Under the pieces are notes generated by a model. That model made no database searches, was not told the origin of the DNA, and worked only from the letters and a program-made list of their open reading frames with translations. DNA of 64,000 nt. Origin: an uncultured Candidatus Saccharibacteria bacterium. GTDB lineage: Bacteria > Patescibacteriota > Saccharimonadia > Saccharimonadales > Saccharimonadaceae. How positions within the stretch are numbered: the stretch's first letter is position 1; each line of letters opens with the position of its first letter. Positions 8,580 through 17,391 of the stretch are shown here, piece by piece. The stretch is taken from positions 62,001-126,000 of the forward strand of contig CALHGK010000014.1 in NCBI GenBank assembly GCA_938030095.1. The letters are read 5' to 3'. A program made the translations under genes and the position numbers.

Positions 8580-9828
8580 GTACTAGGTATCGACTCTGGA
8601 ACTTTTGTTATAGCTATTTGTATTTTCTTCTTCATCTCTTTGGCTAGTGAAGGGGAGTATAAGAGTCGCTCAAGCCCTAGAGCACGAGCAACATTTCTAT
8701 GATCTGCTTTTTTGTCTGAGCGCCAAACGATAGGTATCTTCAAGCACGATGAATATACCCATGAGACCATCCAAAGCAATGGGATTTTATATCCTACCAA
8801 ACCAATACCGAAAGGGAAGAGCGAGAAAAGAGATGTGCACGCGAAGTGCAGCGCCATTATTATGTTGTTCGTTTTTTGTGTTCAGATCATACGAAGCACA
8901 AATCATGAACAAATGTTTGCGTCACATGAGCCCACAACCTCTGTTATTATGCTGGATAAAAAAGTAGCACAAGCATAAAACACCACCAAGCGCTATACCA
9001 AAACTCTCCTATTGCATGGTGTGCTATATTTGCATGAATGTCGGTATTATATATCTTATTTATAGAACGGAAATAGCACGTTTCTACCGGAAATCAAGTA
9101 CTCATATCATGTTTTGCGGTAATATTTAGCTCATCGGTAATGGCAAATCATCCATCTTCTCTTGCGCTATATGGCAAAAAGCAGGTGAGTAGTATATTTG
9201 TTCGCCCTAGTTTGTGCGCTCCGTCAACCATGATACATGAGTAATTAGCGTGTTCAGTGCATCCTCATACTGCTCTCTTTGTTTTGTGTGTTGCTATGCA
9301 GCCCCCACCTTATTCAGCGAGTAGAAACCACCGTCTCAGCCTGTATTAAAAGTCTATGTCACATGGTGAGTAATCTCGCTCATCTATCTGGGGATAGAAT
9401 CGGGTGGGTATAGATGGAATATCTTGAGGAGACCATTGAATACCGTTATCCTTAGCAACTATGCCCGCAGAAGCTAACTACGGCCTATATTAAGTCTCTA
9501 TCGAGTAGGGGGCGTAAATGATCTAGCTACTCGTGCCACCATCCAGAACCCGCGATGTAAAATACATATTTACACTGCCTTTCTCTATTCTTCTAGCAAA
9601 ATATATACCGCCACTGACTAACATAGAGCACCACCAGAACAGACAGATTGCACTCACAATGCGCGGCTTGCCCCCTTAAAGAGCGGGCGAGAGAAAGGGT
9701 AAAGAAGCTTAATACGTCTCATCAGAGTAACCCTCACTCTACAATCCCACAGATGAGACCAATCAAAAAGAAAAGAGGACGCGCAGCTTATATTGGGTCA
9801 ATGATTTACTCTCAAAAACCAAACCAAT
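8580..9828. other. gene-poor region of about 1.25 kb
   Basis: No confident gene. Between 8507 and 8978 there are overlapping open frames on both strands (116 codons minus, 88 codons plus from a TTG), both without an SD or nearby -10 box; they may be remnants of a decayed gene. From about 9000 to 9828 all frames are short. No terminator-promoter pair or tRNA-like fold was seen. Confidence 0.5.
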
Positions 9829-9864
9829 AAAAAATCACCCGTCCATGCAAAACGGGTGATTTTT
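9829..9864. terminator. bidirectional terminator
   Basis: AAAAATCACCCGT and ACGGGTGATTTTT form a perfect stem with A and T tracts on both sides. It terminates the minus-strand LPXTG gene just upstream. Confidence 0.85.
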
Positions 9865-9885
9865 GGGTTATCCGCAAACGGTTAT

Positions 9886-11124
9886 TTATTTGCGGTGGCG
9901 GCTTACGTAGTAAGCGGCACCTGCAGCAGTGAGGCTACCAATACCAGCCAGCGGCAGGAGGGTACCGCCCAAGCCGGTGTGTGGCAACTCAGCTACTGGA
10001 GTTGGAGGAGTTTGCTCACACTTCGACATGTCGGTGGTGTAGTCATTGCTTACTTCGTTGCGGCGAACTTCGACGATCTTCTTGTCAGAGATGCGGCAGA
10101 CCTTGACCTTGTCGCAGTCGGCGGTGTTCTTTGAGTGCTTCTTCTCGTCGAATTCTTTTTCCTTGATGGTAACAATAGCACCAGTCTTCAGCTCACAGAC
10201 CTTCATCTTGTCGCAGTCTTTGACGTTCTTTGAGTGCTTAGTAGCGTCAAATTCGCTTTCTTTGATGGTGATGATGGTGCTGCTGCTCAGCTCACATACC
10301 TGGATGGTTGGCTGAGGTGTTACCTTGATGGTCACTTGGCAGTCTTTGCTTGTCTTCTCGACGTTGGTGCTACCACCTTCGCTACCGACCACAGTCATTT
10401 TAACGGTGTATGTGCCTTCCTTAGCGTAAGTGTGGCGAACAGTTGCACCACCGTTGGTGGTCTTGCCATCACCAAAGTCGTAGATGTAGTTAACGACCTT
10501 TGCACCTTCCTTAGCGGTTGCCTTGGCGGTGAATTGGTACTCGTTGCGCGAAACCTGAGTAGCTTGCAATGCATCGCAGGTCAGGCTTGGCTTGGCTGGT
10601 GGGGGAGTTGGGGTGCCCCAGATAGGGTTACCACAGTCCTTGATAACACCGGCAATAAACTTACCGTTGTTGTCGAACCATGCATAAACGCTAAAGGTTG
10701 TCTTGCCCAAGATGAAGCTATCACCGGTTGGGTACTGGTAGTAGGTGTGGCCACCAGCGGTGCGCTGACCTTCTGGCTGCTTCTGCTTTGTACCAGCTTT
10801 GGCCTGCAGAGTGCGGGCACCGGTAGCGACAACACGACCACCAACAGTCACGTTGCCGTTCGCATCAACTGTACCTTCTTGCATGTTGGCACCGTTGATC
10901 ATCTGCTCGGTAATACCGAACTGGCTGTACAGCTGACGGATCTCTGTACGCTTTGTGTAAGTGCTGCGCAGGGTCTGCACGTCCTTTGTGCCGCACTCTA
11001 CGACATTAAAGTTGCTACAACCTGCCGAGATCGCTGCCGATGCTGGCTGCGCTACCCACAGGCCACCGATTGCTGCGCCAGCGACTACGCCAAGTGCAAC
11101 AAACGATTTTGCTAGTTTGTTCAT
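9886..11124 (-). CDS. LPXTG-anchored surface protein with PKD domain
   Basis: 412-aa exported protein. Residues 1-30 form a signal peptide (hydrophobic VALGVVAGAAIGGLWVA, then ASA). A unique region follows to about 180, then a Pro-rich linker and a PKD-type Ig fold (YIYDFGDGKTT, HTYAKEGTYTVKMTV, about 205-275). Three related units of about 33 residues, each opening VCEL/VCRI and ending in an Asp-Cys or Lys-Cys pair (about 285-372), may form disulfide-stabilised stalks. The C terminus is a classic sorting signal: LPHTG, hydrophobic segment, RHRK. A strong SD (GAGGAGG) precedes the ATG; TTGACA-17-TAATCT lies upstream. The sortase at 11862 is the likely anchoring enzyme. PKD domains suggest adhesion, possibly to the host cell. 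Confidence 0.92.
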   Translation of the reverse strand: MNKLAKSFVALGVVAGAAIGGLWVAQPASAAISAGCSNFNVVECGTKDVQTLRSTYTKRTEIRQLYSQFGITEQMINGANMQEGTVDANGNVTVGGRVVATGARTLQAKAGTKQKQPEGQRTAGGHTYYQYPTGDSFILGKTTFSVYAWFDNNGKFIAGVIKDCGNPIWGTPTPPPAKPSLTCDALQATQVSRNEYQFTAKATAKEGAKVVNYIYDFGDGKTTNGGATVRHTYAKEGTYTVKMTVVGSEGGSTNVEKTSKDCQVTIKVTPQPTIQVCELSSSTIITIKESEFDATKHSKNVKDCDKMKVCELKTGAIVTIKEKEFDEKKHSKNTADCDKVKVCRISDKKIVEVRRNEVSNDYTTDMSKCEQTPPTPVAELPHTGLGGTLLPLAGIGSLTAAGAAYYVSRHRK

Positions 11125-11581
11125 TTGTTTTCCTCCTCGTCATTATTAGACGTTATGTGTTGAGATTATCATGTCCTTTATTTTTTGTCAACATTACTTT
11201 TTCATATATTGTGCTTATGCTTAAATCCATATTTTGTGGCTGCTGTTCTACCACAAAATTATGATTATAGCCACTGTTATATTGTGGTTGCGTGCAAGCG
11301 ATGTTCGATGGTGTTGTACTTATCAAACATACATCGCACGCTCAGTGCTTTCGCCTGTTGCGCAGCTATGTGATGTTGCTCGGCTTTTTTGCCATATTTT
11401 TTCTTGATCGTTCATGGCTGGTTATCCGGTAGCTTAGGATGGGCGAGCGGTCGTGTTGAATGAATAGAATGACCGGCTTAGGCATATCTCCGTAGAGCCC
11501 TGCACGAGAGGCTAGCCAAGGACAGCGCAATCTGCTATACTGACAGAAGCTGCAGGATAGGGCTGCAATGATCATACACAC
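11125..11581. other. intergenic region upstream of the LPXTG gene
   Basis: Contains the minus-strand promoter of the LPXTG gene (TTGACA-17-TAATCT around 11160-11190) and the upstream region of tRNA-Leu. No other gene is supported. Confidence 0.5.
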
Positions 11582-11668
11582 GCCGCGGTGGTGGAATTGG
11601 TAGACACGTCAGACTCAAAATCTGATGTCCACTCGGACGTGCCGGTTCAAGTCCGGCCCGCGGTACCA
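11582..11668 (+). tRNA. tRNA-Leu (CAA)
   Basis: Class II tRNA with long variable arm. The acceptor GCCGCGG pairs with CCGCGGT (one G-U). The anticodon loop CTCAAAA in the stem TCAGA/TCTGA gives anticodon CAA, reading UUG. The T-arm GCCGGTTCAAGTCCGGC is standard. CCA is encoded. Confidence 0.96.
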
Positions 11669-11690
11669 GTGTTTATTCAACTGTTTTCCG

Positions 11691-11723
11691 AAAAATAAGC
11701 CGTAAGTGTCGGCTTATTTTTTT
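11691..11723 (+). terminator. terminator after tRNA-Leu
   Basis: AAAATAAGCCG/CGGCTTATTTT stem with a 7-nt loop and a T run immediately after. Confidence 0.85.
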
Positions 11724-11861
11724 ATTGATGACTCTTACTGTCTGTTTATGCCTGTCTCGAGAGTGTGGGCACGGGCAAGCAGTCTCTTATCCAAAAATAG
11801 GCCTTGAAACGCAAGCGATATATTGGTATATCAAAGCTAATATTGTATACTGGAAGTAGTT

Positions 11862-13472
11862 ATGCAGCCACAAGATCCGTCACGCACAACATCACGAGGG
11901 AACTCATCATCGCAGAGCCGCGATGCACGGCTTAGTGAAGTGCGTGGGCAAATCGATGCGCTATACAATACCTCGAATAGTAGCGGCAGTACAAACCGCC
12001 CCACCATGCAGCCCATCATTGGTGGTGCACCGACTCGCCAGCCTGCGCCCAACACGAGTGCCAAGGCGGCTACCTTCTCAGTCCCAAACCTCGCCAGCAA
12101 ACCAGCCAGCCATGCACCAGTGGTGCGGCACGCGATGGGTGGCGTCCAGCACAGCCAGACGGCTTACCGCCCAGGGGCTCAAGCATGGCGCCAGAGCCAA
12201 GCAGCTGCCGCGTCAAGTGCCCACTCAGCACCCACAACTCGTGAGCGTGATATCTCATCCATCACACCGCGCAGCCGGTCACAGGCGCACTACATTGGTA
12301 CATCAGCCCAAGCGACGCAGTCATCACAACCCACGCCAGCCCGCACAGCCACTTCATCAACAGCTCACGCCGAGCAGCCCTCATCTCAAGACAATCATAC
12401 CGAGCAGCCAGCAGCGAGCGCGCATCAGCCGCAGCAACCAGACAGCCAGCGCCCTGCCGGTGCACCACGCCAGCCCACCGCCAACCAAAAAGCCGCTTGG
12501 CAGCAATATCACAGCGCCTGGCAAAACTACTACCAGCAATATTATGAGCGCTACTACCTAGGCCAAGTCAAGAAGGCCGAAGAGCGCCTCGCCGAGCAAG
12601 CCAAAGCTCACGACGCCGATACACCTCACGCTACCGCAGCCACCACTGATGAACCAGAGGAGCTCACCCAGAGCCAAGCCATGGGTGATCTGCGCTCACG
12701 CTTATTGAGCTCGATCCGCAACGGTGCGAGTAAAGTCCGCCATAGCCGACACTTCATCCCCGCGGTGGCTGGTATTTCCGTCATGGTGTTATTCTTAGCA
12801 TTGCAGTACAACCGAGTCTTTTTCTCATACGTTGCGGCCTATACCTCACCAGGCGACCTCGATGCCCAGAGTTATATCATTAGCCCATATGACTCGACCA
12901 ACGTTGGCCCAGACCCTAAGCTTATCATTCCTAAGATCGCCGTGGACGTGCCCATCGTGTGGGATGCCAATGCCGCCAGCCAAGCCTCGCTCAATGCCGC
13001 GATGGACAAGGGCGTCGTGTGGTTCAACATCCCTGGTGCCAATGCAAAGCCTGGTGAAGTAGGGAATTTCGTTGTCTCAGGCCACTCGAGCAACGACTGG
13101 CTCGATAATGGTAAGTATAAGTTCATCTTCGCGCGGCTCGAGCAAATGCAAAAGGGTGACAATATCTACGTCAATTACAACGGCAAGCGCTACACCTATA
13201 CTGTCACTGGCTCACAAGTCGTCAAACCGACCGATGTGCACGCGCTGCAAACCAACGCCACCAAGCCAACTATGACGCTCATCACCTGTGTGCCGCTCGG
13301 TACCGACCTCAACCGCCTGCTCGTCACAGCTGAGCAAGTCAGCCCCGACCCATCCTCCGCCAAAAAAGAAACCACGCCGGCTACCAACAGTGGCAGCAAC
13401 AGCAAGAGCGCTATGCCAGGCAACTCACCAACCTTTGTCCAGCGGGTCGGCAACCTATTTTCGGGGCGGTAA
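11862..13472 (+). CDS. sortase with long disordered N terminus
   Basis: 536-aa membrane-anchored transpeptidase. Residues 1-290 are Gln/Ser/Thr/Pro/Ala-rich and presumably cytoplasmic and disordered; a transmembrane helix spans about 298-316; the sortase beta-barrel follows. Catalytic residues are visible: His408 in VVSGHSS, Cys476 in TLITCVPLGT (TLxTC motif) and Arg485 in LNRLLV. The enzyme cleaves LPXTG-type signals such as LPHTG of the 9886 protein and attaches the protein to a cell-envelope nucleophile. A Ser/Thr/Lys-rich tail follows the catalytic domain. TATACT lies 10 nt before the ATG. Confidence 0.94.
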   Translation: MQPQDPSRTTSRGNSSSQSRDARLSEVRGQIDALYNTSNSSGSTNRPTMQPIIGGAPTRQPAPNTSAKAATFSVPNLASKPASHAPVVRHAMGGVQHSQTAYRPGAQAWRQSQAAAASSAHSAPTTRERDISSITPRSRSQAHYIGTSAQATQSSQPTPARTATSSTAHAEQPSSQDNHTEQPAASAHQPQQPDSQRPAGAPRQPTANQKAAWQQYHSAWQNYYQQYYERYYLGQVKKAEERLAEQAKAHDADTPHATAATTDEPEELTQSQAMGDLRSRLLSSIRNGASKVRHSRHFIPAVAGISVMVLFLALQYNRVFFSYVAAYTSPGDLDAQSYIISPYDSTNVGPDPKLIIPKIAVDVPIVWDANAASQASLNAAMDKGVVWFNIPGANAKPGEVGNFVVSGHSSNDWLDNGKYKFIFARLEQMQKGDNIYVNYNGKRYTYTVTGSQVVKPTDVHALQTNATKPTMTLITCVPLGTDLNRLLVTAEQVSPDPSSAKKETTPATNSGSNSKSAMPGNSPTFVQRVGNLFSGR

Positions 13473-13570
13473 GTTGGCTTTATAAACCAGTGTAGTATCT
13501 ACGCTTGAAAGTGCGATATTTCTCACTGGTTACCCTAGTAGTTGGTGCAGTAGTCTACAAAGACGGGGAA

Positions 13571-13590
13571 GTATGTATGTATGTATGTAT
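13571..13590. repeat. (GTAT)5 tetranucleotide repeat
   Basis: Five perfect GTAT units overlapping the possible start codons of the 13573 ORF. A change of one unit moves the frame, the usual design of translational contingency loci. Confidence 0.85.
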
Positions 13591-13737
13591 GCTTTGCTCA
13601 TGTTCATAGACGAAACAAACAAGCGCACAGCCAGATGGCTACTAGCTATGTCAAGCGTATCAAGCATTGTACTCCTCTTCATAGGATATGCAATGCCGAG
13701 TAGCTCGCCAATGAGCATACTCCTCATGTTTGTATAG
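13573..13737 (+). CDS. putative small membrane protein, 54 aa, repeat at its start
   Basis: The frame starting at ATG 13573 (or 13585) encodes a short protein with one hydrophobic helix (WLLAMSSVSSIVLLFIGYAM). GGGGAA at 13565-13570 could be the ribosome site, but its best-spaced ATG codons within the repeat (13577 and 13581) are in the other two frames and end after 10 and 40 codons. With five repeat units the membrane frame is therefore poorly placed. Family not recognised; coding status uncertain. Confidence 0.35.
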   Translation: MYVCMYALLMFIDETNKRTARWLLAMSSVSSIVLLFIGYAMPSSSPMSILLMFV

Positions 13738-13799
13738 TCGCAACTGGAATATTCAGCTTTCAGCAGCTCAAGCGGCAAGAGTTGATGCGGATGCAACAA

Positions 13800-13925
13800 A
13801 TGGGCTCCTAGCCCACCGAACATAGCTCACCGAACCATGTCTCAATCTGATCGTAGTGCATTCTATTGCACTCTTGGGTTGAGCGATTAATCCGGTTCAG
13901 TTTGAGCATGGTTGGTGGGCTATGT
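13800..13925 (-). ncRNA. putative long-hairpin RNA
   Basis: A nested imperfect hairpin: CTAGCCCACC/GGTGGGCTA (13808-13817/13914-13922), CATAGCTCA/TGAGCATG, GAACC/GGTTC, CAATC/GGTTG and an apical AGTGCA/TGCACT. On the minus strand TATAAT (13937-13932) would start transcription at the base of the hairpin, but the -35 is weak. Read on the plus strand the same hairpin is followed by TTTTT and could simply be a terminator. Function unknown. Confidence 0.3.
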
Positions 13926-14016
13926 TTTTGGATTATATAAGATAGATGAACAAGCGAATTATGTGCTTAGTGTTCACCACAGTGTAGCAGGGGTAGCTGC
14001 ACGGTCCTGATGATGA

Positions 14017-15486
14017 CTAGTCATTGACGATTTTCGTCTGGCGTAGTGCCACGCCATCCTTCGTCTTGACGAAGCTATAGAGGTAGCGCTGGTTTTGCGA
14101 GAGGACAACAGGGAGATCGAGCGCTGAGGTGGTGATGTGCTGCTGGTTGGCGCCATCGAAGTCGTAGAGGTGTACGCCGCCGTGCGTGAAGGTGAAGTGA
14201 TAGCCATCAATCCAGTTGATATCGCGCGTCAGTGGCTGGGGGAGCTTGATGGTGGAGGATTTGAGCAGCTCGAGGTCGTATGTCATGAGGCTCGCATCGT
14301 TATACACACAAGCGAAGCGGTGGCCACCGCGCGAGAAGTCGACATGGCTAATGCCGCCTGGCATACTGAGGCTAGCGACGGACTTGAGACTACTTGCTGT
14401 GCGTGAGTCGCTCGCGGCATGCGAGGTGCTGCTGAGAATCTCAGCCGTCTCACCATAGGCGATCACGTAGTATACTTTGTCGTAATACTTCTCGATACGG
14501 AAGTGGAGTGGCGCCACACCATCATCGGCATAGCTGCGGACAGTGCGAGGCTTAGTAGTGCCAATGGTGAGGTAGCCAGCGGTGCGCTGCTTGCTTGTGT
14601 GGTCGAGCTTGGTTGTGTACGTGACAGTAGTGTCACTGTAGAGCGCAAACTCAGCCACGTTACTAACGAGTGGGCCGGTGATGGTCATGTCACCGAGACT
14701 TGCTTGGCGCAGGTCGCCCTCATCAGTAAGGACAAAGAGCTTGCGGCTGTCACCCTGCGAGAACTTGGCAGTAGCAACATCCACGCCAAGCTGCCGCGTG
14801 ACATTCTCGAGCTTGTGGCTCCCCTGAGTATCAAGGACGAGCCACTCGGTTTTATCGCCATTGTAGGTGTGCTTGATTGTCACATAGCGGTTATCCTTAT
14901 CCCACGAGTCGAGGATGAAGGTTTGGTGCTCGGCATTGTCTGGCGCGGTGTAGTGGGCGCTGCCGAGTGTGATGTTCGTCGTCTGTGGCTTGTCGCCACT
15001 GAGGTCGGCCAGGGTAACGGTGGGCTTGTGCGCAGACGGCGTAAAGGCGAGGTAGCGATTATTACCCGAGGCAATGGCGCTTGACGCACCACTAGCTGTG
15101 GCGACATTCTTATGGCTTGGGTTGCTGGAGATGAGCCGGGCGTAGTCGAGCCATAGCACGCTGCCGGCCTTGACATCGACCGTTTTGTGCCAATCGTGGT
15201 AGCCCTCGCGCTGGATGGTAATATTGCGCTGGCCAGCCGAGAGGGTGAGCTTACTAGGCGTCTCGTTGCTGAGGCGGGTTTGGTCTACCGTCACTTGGGC
15301 GCCATCAGGGTGGGTGTCGAATTGCACCAGGCCACCCTGCACAACCTTACCACTCGACCAATTCAGCCGGTACCCCTGTATTGCATAAGCAAAAATCACG
15401 ACGGTGAAGATAACAGTCAGCACCATCATGCTATAAATCAATGTCAGATGGACGCGTTGGCGTCGCTTTCGTTGCTTCGTATCCAT
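14017..15486 (-). CDS. membrane-anchored PEGA-domain protein
   Basis: 489 aa. A basic N terminus (DTKQRKRRQR) and one transmembrane helix (about 14-36) anchor the protein; the rest faces outward. A PEGA domain follows (GGLVQFDTHPDGAQVTVDQTRLSNETPSKLTLSAGQRNITI in shorter motifs, about 50-110), a fold common in surface-layer and envelope-associated proteins. The remaining 370 residues are a repetitive beta-rich region (LSxGxxxYLAF, SQGDSRKLFVLTD) resembling a beta-propeller. TATAAT ends 6 nt before the ATG, predicting a leaderless mRNA. Function unknown; the surface block around it suggests an envelope role. Confidence 0.85.
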   Translation of the reverse strand: MDTKQRKRRQRVHLTLIYSMMVLTVIFTVVIFAYAIQGYRLNWSSGKVVQGGLVQFDTHPDGAQVTVDQTRLSNETPSKLTLSAGQRNITIQREGYHDWHKTVDVKAGSVLWLDYARLISSNPSHKNVATASGASSAIASGNNRYLAFTPSAHKPTVTLADLSGDKPQTTNITLGSAHYTAPDNAEHQTFILDSWDKDNRYVTIKHTYNGDKTEWLVLDTQGSHKLENVTRQLGVDVATAKFSQGDSRKLFVLTDEGDLRQASLGDMTITGPLVSNVAEFALYSDTTVTYTTKLDHTSKQRTAGYLTIGTTKPRTVRSYADDGVAPLHFRIEKYYDKVYYVIAYGETAEILSSTSHAASDSRTASSLKSVASLSMPGGISHVDFSRGGHRFACVYNDASLMTYDLELLKSSTIKLPQPLTRDINWIDGYHFTFTHGGVHLYDFDGANQQHITTSALDLPVVLSQNQRYLYSFVKTKDGVALRQTKIVND

Positions 15487-15664
15487 GACAACATTATACC
15501 ATGGCTGGCGAGAAGTGGGATGTGTTGTGTGTTTCGCTCAGGCTCGCAGCAAGCTCATATATTTCGTCTTGGCAATTTTATACAAAACAGCGCACACCTC
15601 TTGCAAAACCCCTTATGCTTGGAGTATTATACGATCAAAGAGGGAACAAGGGGGATATATTATT

Positions 15665-17167
15665 ATGCGTCATACGACGGCCACACATGGTGGACACGTA
15701 TCTAAGCGGGAAGCTGAGCAAGCGACCGTTGGTTTAGATATACAGAGGCCAAAGCAGCATCGCACAAGCAAATCAGAGCGACAGCCTGTGCTATACGGGC
15801 CTGAGCTCAAGATCATTCATACCCCGCGCGCTCACTCTACCGCAGCCAAGACAACTCAGAAGCATATCTCAGAAATCATCCCCGCAACCAAGGTGGTGCA
15901 ATCGGCTCAGGCGGCCACAGCGACGTCGCAATCACCCGTAAAGAACCAGCTACGGGCATCTACAGGGGTCGCTCAAGCCACTCCACCGCACCCCGCGCAC
16001 CAGCCAGCCACGCCACACGCAGCTACTTCGCAAAAAACAGTGGCGACGCATCGCGCTGCAGCACAGGCTGCTCGCATCACCAAACATCATCGGCCAGTGG
16101 CGGTGCAGCCCATCACATCATCTCGACCCAGTACGCCGCGCCAGCTACGGAAGCGGCAACCCGTGACGATCTCGCCACTCTCGGCTCAGCCAACAAGACC
16201 CTCATCGCCCCGTGCGCAAACCCCACACCACACTGCGCAGCATACGTCCACCCAGCCTGGCGCGCCACGTAGTATGGATTTTGTATTCGTACCATCAGAG
16301 GTAGAACCGCCCAGCGCCGCTCAGCACCAGAGCACACCGCCACCATCACAACTGGCCCGTGTGCTTGCTACCGAGCAAGCCGATCAGACGCAAACCCAAA
16401 CCACACAGCCAGCCATGCCAATCGGCCTGCCCACACTCAATCTCGCCGAGCTTGCCGCCCAGCCACTGGTAGCGCAGCCTTCTGGGATGCCACAGGGTGA
16501 GGTATGGTGGCCACCAACTGAGCCAGAGCTCACCACTACGGAGAATATCCCCGTTGGCACACTGCCGCGCAGCGTCCTTACCGAGCAGAGCAAGAAGCCG
16601 GCAGCCGCGTCCAGACCCAAACATCGCAAACTCTTCACTAATAAACGCCGCACCAACGAACCCACCACCAGCGTCGCACCACCACCAGCTCGGCAGCCAG
16701 CGGCGCGCCACTGGGGTCGGCGTCTTAGTATTGCTGGGGCGATGGTGGCACTGCTTGCCTTTGGCGGCTACCTAACGTACCACAACATGCCTGCCATTGC
16801 CACGCGCATGGCCGCTGCTCAGGCCGGCATTAATGCATCGTTCCCGTCGTATCAGCCGAGTGGCTATAGCTTGGCAGGCGGCATATCGCAGCAGCAGGGG
16901 AGTGTCTTGATGAAGTTCGCTGCAAATGCTGGCCCAGGCGCCTTTACTCTCACGCAGAGCCGGTCTGATTGGGACTCCAGTGCCGTCCTGGCCAACTACG
17001 TTTTGCCCAGCTTTGGCCGCAACTTCACCACTACCACCAGCCGTGGCCTCACTATCTATAGCACCCACAACGCCGCCGCGTGGGTCAATGGCGGCATCCT
17101 CTACACCATCAAGGGCAACGCACCCCTGTCGAGCGAGCAGGTGGAGCGGATTGCAGCGAGTATGTGA
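15665..17167 (+). CDS. membrane protein with DUF4367-like C-terminal domain
   Basis: 500 aa. Residues 1-350 are His/Gln/Thr/Pro/Ala-rich and probably disordered and cytoplasmic. A basic cluster (RHWGRRLSIAGA) leads into one transmembrane helix, then about 125 outer residues. That domain (SFPSYQPSGYSLAGG, then WVNGGILYTIKGNAPLSSEQVERIAASM in two segments) resembles DUF4367, a sigma/anti-sigma-associated lipoprotein-sorting-like fold. The start at 15665 follows a GGGGG-rich ribosome site; the open frame runs further upstream to 15485 but overlaps the promoter of the divergent PEGA gene. Same architecture as the sortase: long polar cytoplasmic tail, one helix, outer domain. Confidence 0.75.
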   Translation: MRHTTATHGGHVSKREAEQATVGLDIQRPKQHRTSKSERQPVLYGPELKIIHTPRAHSTAAKTTQKHISEIIPATKVVQSAQAATATSQSPVKNQLRASTGVAQATPPHPAHQPATPHAATSQKTVATHRAAAQAARITKHHRPVAVQPITSSRPSTPRQLRKRQPVTISPLSAQPTRPSSPRAQTPHHTAQHTSTQPGAPRSMDFVFVPSEVEPPSAAQHQSTPPPSQLARVLATEQADQTQTQTTQPAMPIGLPTLNLAELAAQPLVAQPSGMPQGEVWWPPTEPELTTTENIPVGTLPRSVLTEQSKKPAAASRPKHRKLFTNKRRTNEPTTSVAPPPARQPAARHWGRRLSIAGAMVALLAFGGYLTYHNMPAIATRMAAAQAGINASFPSYQPSGYSLAGGISQQQGSVLMKFAANAGPGAFTLTQSRSDWDSSAVLANYVLPSFGRNFTTTTSRGLTIYSTHNAAAWVNGGILYTIKGNAPLSSEQVERIAASM

Positions 17168-17227
17168 ATCTCATTTTGAGAAGCATCATCTCTTCTTCAT
17201 ACCCCATCGCTCCCTCCTCAGGAACAC

Positions 17228-17318
17228 TATAAGGGTCGATATTCCCCAAATATCGACCTCTTGCGCTGGGCTGAAAACAGATTATTGCAATCTGTTTTCA
17301 CACTCCATCGGATGAAGT
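17228..17318 (-). repeat. dispersed two-hairpin element, copy 1
   Basis: Read on the minus strand: GATGGAGTGTGA, a hairpin GAAAACAGATT/AATCTGTTTTC, the conserved linker AGCCCAGCGCAAGAGG, then a hairpin GGTCGATATT/AATATCGACC and CCCTTATAG. Related copies are at 20802-20893, 63160-63243 and partly at 29556-29592. The stems differ in sequence but keep pairing. Confidence 0.75.
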
Positions 17319-17391
17319 GATGGGGGATGCAAGATACCACCAAAATCATGCTGCCCTAGATTGTGGCATTTCATCTGCTATACTTATCCAT

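Noticed and set aside
8507..8857. 116-codon minus-strand frame as a gene
   Set aside because: It overlaps the end of the 7779 gene by 73 nt, lacks an SD and a nearby -10 box, and is opposed by another open frame.
10234..11115. 293-codon plus-strand frame opposite the LPXTG gene
   Set aside because: Antisense shadow of a gene with signal peptide, PKD domain and sorting signal; no ribosome site.
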